Shown in pieces: positions 60,644-64,000 of a DNA stretch of 64,000 nt. This DNA is from Rhizomicrobium electricum (lineage in GTDB: Bacteria > Pseudomonadota > Alphaproteobacteria > Micropepsales > Micropepsaceae), in contig NZ_JAASQS010000004.1 in assembly GCF_011762045.1 (NCBI RefSeq), positions 434,001-498,000 of the forward strand, read 5' to 3'. Under the pieces are notes generated by a model. It did no database searches, had not been told where the DNA came from, and saw nothing but the letters and a program-made list of their open reading frames with translations. Each line of letters begins with the position of its first letter. Position 1 is the first letter of the stretch. The position numbers and the translations under genes are program-made.

Positions 60644-61804
60644 TTATGACCCGGAGGCCGCGACGGCAACCGGCAGGGTGAATTCGAACAAGGCGCCGCC
60701 ACCGGGATTGGTGCCGACGATCATCTCGCCGCCATGCGCTTCGACGATGGACTTGGAGATCGCCAGCCCGATGCCCATGCCGTGCGGTTTGGTGGTGACG
60801 AACGGCTTGAACAAATTGTCGGCCACCGACGGCGCGATGCCGGGGCCGGTATCGGCGACACGAATGTGGATCATGTCATTGCGCTGCGAGATCGCCAGTG
60901 TCAGTTCGCGCTTGGGGGAGGCCGCCATGGCTTCGACGGCATTGCGCAAGAGGTTCACCAGCACCTGCTGGATCTGGACACGATCCGCCATCACCGGCGG
61001 CAGATCCGGCTCGGGCAGGAAGCGCGTCTCGACCGCGACCGTGTCGGCCCCGATCAGGCCGAGTGCCATGGCGTCTTCGGCAATGGTCAGGATGTTCTCG
61101 ACCGCCCGGTATCCGGCGCGGTTTTCGAGGAAGTCGCGCATCCGCCGCACGATCTGTCCGGCGCGTTCGGCCTGATCGGCGATTTTGGCGAGAGCGGCTT
61201 GCACCTTTTCGACGGCGTCGGGGGCGCCGGAGGCGAGCAGCCGCTTGGCGGCGTTGGAATAGTTCAGCAAGGCCGTCAGCGGCTGGTTGAGTTCGTGGGC
61301 AATGCCGGCCGAGACCTGTCCGAGTTCGCTGACGCGCGCGACATGCACCAGTTCTTCGCGCAGCGACAGAAGCCGGGCCTCGTAGCCTTCCCGCTCGCGA
61401 TAGAGCGCCGAAAGATCGTGGACGATGCCGACGAACACGCGCTTGCCGTAGAGCAGGCCTTCGCCGACCGACAGGTACATCGGGAACGTCGTGCCGTCCT
61501 TGCGCTGGCCCGCCACTTCGCGGCCGATGCCGAGGATACGGGCTTCGCCGGTATTGCGGTAGCGTTGAAGATAGTTGTCGTGGTTCTCGCGATAGGGCGT
61601 CGGCATCAGCATGTGGACGTTGCGGCCGAGGACCTCGTCTTCGCGGTATTGGAATAGCCGCATGCAGGCCGCGTTGTAGACCTGCACGACCCCGACTTCG
61701 TCGATCACCATGATGCCGTCGACCGCCGTGCGGATCAGGGCTCCGAACAGGCTGTCCGGACCGAGCTCCTGTTCCGGCCAGGGCGGGCTGTAATTCATGT
61801 CCAT
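60644..61804 (-). CDS. fixL: FixL-like histidine kinase with likely heme-binding PAS
   Basis: Encodes 386 residues from ATG 61804 (GGAG 9 bases upstream). A single PAS domain (about 15-140) is followed by HisKA (GIAHELNQP, His170) and HATPase_c domains. The PAS closely follows the oxygen sensor FixL: aligned to Bradyrhizobium FixL, the proximal heme ligand His200 corresponds to His75 in YRENHDNYL, Arg206 to Arg81 and the distal Arg220 to Arg95 (GIGREV); only His214 is changed, to Arg89. It is thus a good candidate oxygen sensor. No fixJ, fixK or nitrogen-fixation genes are in the window. Confidence 0.9.
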   Translation of the reverse strand: MDMNYSPPWPEQELGPDSLFGALIRTAVDGIMVIDEVGVVQVYNAACMRLFQYREDEVLGRNVHMLMPTPYRENHDNYLQRYRNTGEARILGIGREVAGQRKDGTTFPMYLSVGEGLLYGKRVFVGIVHDLSALYREREGYEARLLSLREELVHVARVSELGQVSAGIAHELNQPLTALLNYSNAAKRLLASGAPDAVEKVQAALAKIADQAERAGQIVRRMRDFLENRAGYRAVENILTIAEDAMALGLIGADTVAVETRFLPEPDLPPVMADRVQIQQVLVNLLRNAVEAMAASPKRELTLAISQRNDMIHIRVADTGPGIAPSVADNLFKPFVTTKPHGMGIGLAISKSIVEAHGGEMIVGTNPGGGALFEFTLPVAVAASGS

Positions 61805-62097
61805 CGGCACGCACTCCAGCCCGGTACGCCGTTCCGCTGATGCGGGGGATGGCGGTCATACAACTTCATTGGAATAAGTATAAGCCGCGGAGGCCTTTGA
61901 TGGAACCGCCGAAACGCCTTTCCCATCCATAACTTGCGCTCATTGCACACGTAAAATGGGAATCAGCTCGGGCGTCATTTTCGGGCGACGGCGTTCGGCC
62001 GCGTTTGCGCGACGTCAGGTGGCAAAGAGGCGGCGCGTCGCTGTCGCAATTCGTCGAATTTGGATCCGTGTGTATAGTGCCGGCCTTGGGGGGTTCG

Positions 62098-62730
62098 ATG
62101 ACTGCCGCACAACAGGTTCCGCCGGAAAGCATTCATCGCGCCCATGAAGCATTGCTTCGCCACAAGGACCTCCAATTCGATTTTCCGCGCTACGACCTGC
62201 CGGAAACGCCCGGCTGGATCACACGGCTCGGGCGCTGGCTCGATTGGATCGCTCCGGTCCTCAATATCCTGTTCTGGGTGGTCGGCGCGATCGCGCTCGG
62301 AGTGGTGCTGTTTTATGTCGGCCGCTATCTCATCCGCCTCAAGTTCCCGGAAAAATTGAAGGTCCAGGACATCCGCTCGGCAATGGAGGAATGGCGCCCC
62401 ACCATGGCGCAGGCGCGCGCGCTCTTGGGCGATGCCGATGCCCTCGCGAGCGAAGGCAAGTACGGCGAAGCGGTGCATTTGCTGCTGCTGCGCTCGATCG
62501 AGGACTTCGAACGCTTCCGTCCGCGCGTGGTCAAGCGCTCGCACACCGCCCGCGAGATCGAGCAGCTCGGCGCCATGCCGATGACGGTGCGCGCCGCCTT
62601 CGCCGGAATCATGGAAGTGGTGGAGAAAAGTCGGTTCGGCGACTACGAGGTCACCCGCGAAGACTGGGTGCGCTGCCGCGCCGAGTACGAGCGTTTCGCG
62701 TTCCCCGATGCATGGCGGAGCGCGGCATGA
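62098..62730 (+). CDS. DUF4129 membrane protein
   Basis: Encodes 210 residues from ATG 62098 (GGGGGG upstream). One central membrane helix (about 51-75) follows an N-terminal amphipathic region; the C-terminal part (LASEGKYGEAVHLLLLRSIEDFERFRPRVVKRSHTAREI...) matches DUF4129. Such proteins belong to a MoxR-ATPase-associated operon (DUF4129-DUF4350-MoxR-DUF58) of unclear envelope function. The DUF4350 gene follows with an ATGA overlap. Confidence 0.85.
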   Translation: MTAAQQVPPESIHRAHEALLRHKDLQFDFPRYDLPETPGWITRLGRWLDWIAPVLNILFWVVGAIALGVVLFYVGRYLIRLKFPEKLKVQDIRSAMEEWRPTMAQARALLGDADALASEGKYGEAVHLLLLRSIEDFERFRPRVVKRSHTAREIEQLGAMPMTVRAAFAGIMEVVEKSRFGDYEVTREDWVRCRAEYERFAFPDAWRSAA

Positions 62731-64000
62731 ACACCTCCAAAAGCACCGGCTGGATTTCGGGCAAGATGGCGGCCGCATTGGTGGTCGTCAGCGGACTGGC
62801 GCTGGTCGCGTTTCTGGCGCTGTCGGCCTATGCGCCGCAGTTCCGCACCGAGACGGCGGGCCGCGCCAATGTGCTGTCGAAATCGGCCATCGGGTACGCC
62901 GGTCTGAAGCTCATGCTGGAAGAGACCGGCACGTCGGTCTGGGTCAGCCGCAGCCGCGAGCGCGGCGAGAACGACGAGCGTCTCAGAATTCTGACGCCGG
63001 ACGCCAACAGCTCCGGAACGGCGGTCGCCAAGCTCGCGGAGGGCGGCCAGCCGACGCTGATCGTGCTGCCGAAATGGTTGGCGATGCCCGATTACCTGCA
63101 CACCGGCTGGGTGCGCAAATGGCGCGCCTACAATCCGGTGTTGATAACGGCGGTCTTGAAGGGGCTCGACGAGTCCACCGCCGTGATGCGTCCCGGCGAG
63201 GTGCTCCCCGGCAAGGTCAGCGACGCCAAAGCGAAAGACGCCAAAACCAAAACCGCGCCGCTGCTCAAGCCGGAACCGGAAAAGCCCTATGCCGTCGCTC
63301 TGACCGGCACGCCGGCATTCGGCGCTTCGCCGTTCCCGCCGAAACTGACGATCGATGCCTTCCAGACCGTGGCGGGCGACAAATGGGAACCGGTGCTGAA
63401 AGACGCCAAAGGCTACGGCGTGCTGGTGCGGCTCAAGGGCACCCAGACCTATGTGCTCAGCGATCCCGATCTGCTCAACACCGCGGCGCTGAAGAACGAA
63501 GCGGTAGCGGCGGGCGCACTCGCGTTGATCCGGCGGCTGCCGGGCGGCGCGGGGCAGATCGGCTTCGACGTGACGCTGGCGGGATTCGACGAACCGAAAA
63601 GCCTGTTGCGCAGCCTGTTCGGCACGCCGTTCCTGGCGGTGACGCTGGGTGCGCTGCTCGCCGCGGCGCTGATGGCGTTCCGGGCCTTGAACCGGTTCGG
63701 TTCGCCGCGCACCGAACAACGCAGCTTCGCCTTCGGCAAGCGCTCGCTCGCCGACAACACCGCCGCGCTCATCCGGGTGATGGGCCGTGGGCCGGGCATG
63801 GCGCCGCGCTACGCCGGCGCGATCCGCCGTCAGGCCGCCAAAGCCTTGCGCGGCGGGCGCGCCGAAGATGCCCAATGGCTCGATGCCGTCGAGACGGCGG
63901 GCCGCATCACGCCGACTTATTCCGAATTGCTGAGCGAAGCCGAAACCGTCGCGAACGAACCGGCTTTGCTGAAACTCGCAGCCAAACTACACGACTGGAA
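62727..64000 (+). CDS. DUF4350 protein, partial (continues past the window)
   Basis: Starts with ATG 62727, overlapping the DUF4129 stop (ATGA), and stays open for 424 codons to the window end. One N-terminal membrane helix (about 15-33) is followed by a periplasmic DUF4350 domain (SKSAIGYAGLKLMLEETGTSVWVS...TLIVLPKW) and a second helix around 310-328 (LAVTLGALLAAALMAFRAL). A cytoplasmic region follows (NRFGSPRTEQRSFAFGKRSLADNTAALIRVMG). DUF4350 genes normally precede MoxR and DUF58 genes, which should lie just outside the window. Confidence 0.9.
   Translation, partial: MNTSKSTGWISGKMAAALVVVSGLALVAFLALSAYAPQFRTETAGRANVLSKSAIGYAGLKLMLEETGTSVWVSRSRERGENDERLRILTPDANSSGTAVAKLAEGGQPTLIVLPKWLAMPDYLHTGWVRKWRAYNPVLITAVLKGLDESTAVMRPGEVLPGKVSDAKAKDAKTKTAPLLKPEPEKPYAVALTGTPAFGASPFPPKLTIDAFQTVAGDKWEPVLKDAKGYGVLVRLKGTQTYVLSDPDLLNTAALKNEAVAAGALALIRRLPGGAGQIGFDVTLAGFDEPKSLLRSLFGTPFLAVTLGALLAAALMAFRALNRFGSPRTEQRSFAFGKRSLADNTAALIRVMGRGPGMAPRYAGAIRRQAAKALRGGRAEDAQWLDAVETAGRITPTYSELLSEAETVANEPALLKLAAKLHDW

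Noticed and set aside
57041..60649. A 1202-codon open frame on the + strand opposite the PAS kinase, and similar long frames at 1142-3121, 3837-6044 and 28188-30530
   Set aside because: They lie antisense or out of frame to clear genes, have repetitive Arg/Gly/Ala/His-rich composition typical of GC-rich shadow frames, and show no motif, signal peptide or ribosome-binding site.

Overview
The window is a GC-rich, densely packed chromosomal segment from what is most likely a free-living alphaproteobacterium. This placement is an inference. It rests on FixL-type PAS histidine kinases, a PleC/DivJ-like kinase core, a NodT-type outer-membrane factor, an Mla operon whose permease carries a fused STAS domain, the lrp / trxB / lysR neighbourhood and the codon usage. 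No plasmid, phage, integrase, transposase or CRISPR array is visible.

Layout. 0-1.2 kb: the end of a secreted Cys-containing protein and an AT-richer gene for a small Cys-rich exported protein. 1.2-6.1 kb, reverse strand: a HerA-like ATPase translationally coupled to a sensor-less histidine kinase, then a Tat-exported M3 peptidase. 6.3-16.4 kb: an NsrR-like regulator, then a sugar/beta-glucan locus (LacI regulator, GalP/XylE-type transporter, aldose epimerase, exported GH3 glucosidase, a double-motif aspartyl protease and an SSS symporter). LacI-type operator-like palindromes lie before the transporter, the GH3 gene and the distant symporter, which suggests one regulon. 16.6-21.2 kb: rlmJ, an exported Pro-rich protein, a PAS kinase and a small membrane protein.

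21.8-27.2 kb: tRNA-Ser(CGA), then a corrinoid methyl-transfer module. It encodes a B12-binding protein, a RACo-type ferredoxin/ATPase reactivator, a DUF1638 protein, a homocysteine S-methyltransferase and a UroD-type methyltransferase. I read it as a split, methionine-synthase-like pathway that takes methyl groups from an unidentified donor. 27.2-36.7 kb is a mosaic of small exported or membrane proteins, an APC permease, a CPBP protease bracketed by repeats, an NYN/LOTUS protein and an Lrp regulator. It also holds two repeat families and a low-GC orphan gene pair.

36.8-41.1 kb: trxB, a LysR regulator, then a likely small RNA of five successive hairpins with C-rich loops behind a heat-shock-like promoter, then a LemA/TPM operon. 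41.1-50.4 kb: a TonB-dependent receptor, a PAP2 phosphatase, an EF-G paralogue with altered switch motifs, an AmpG-like transporter, a DUF4405 protein, aspartate aminotransferase, a lipoprotein and a DUF486 protein. 51-57.8 kb: NodT-type outer-membrane factor, the Mla lipid-transport operon (mlaE, mlaF, mlaD, auxiliary lipoprotein), a lipid-kinase-like protein and a metallophosphoesterase. 57.8-61.8 kb: two tandem FixL-family kinases, one retaining the residues of a heme-binding PAS. The window ends inside a DUF4129-DUF4350 operon.

Start codons were chosen from ribosome-binding sites, overlaps and signal peptides. All family names come from reading motifs; no database search was run.
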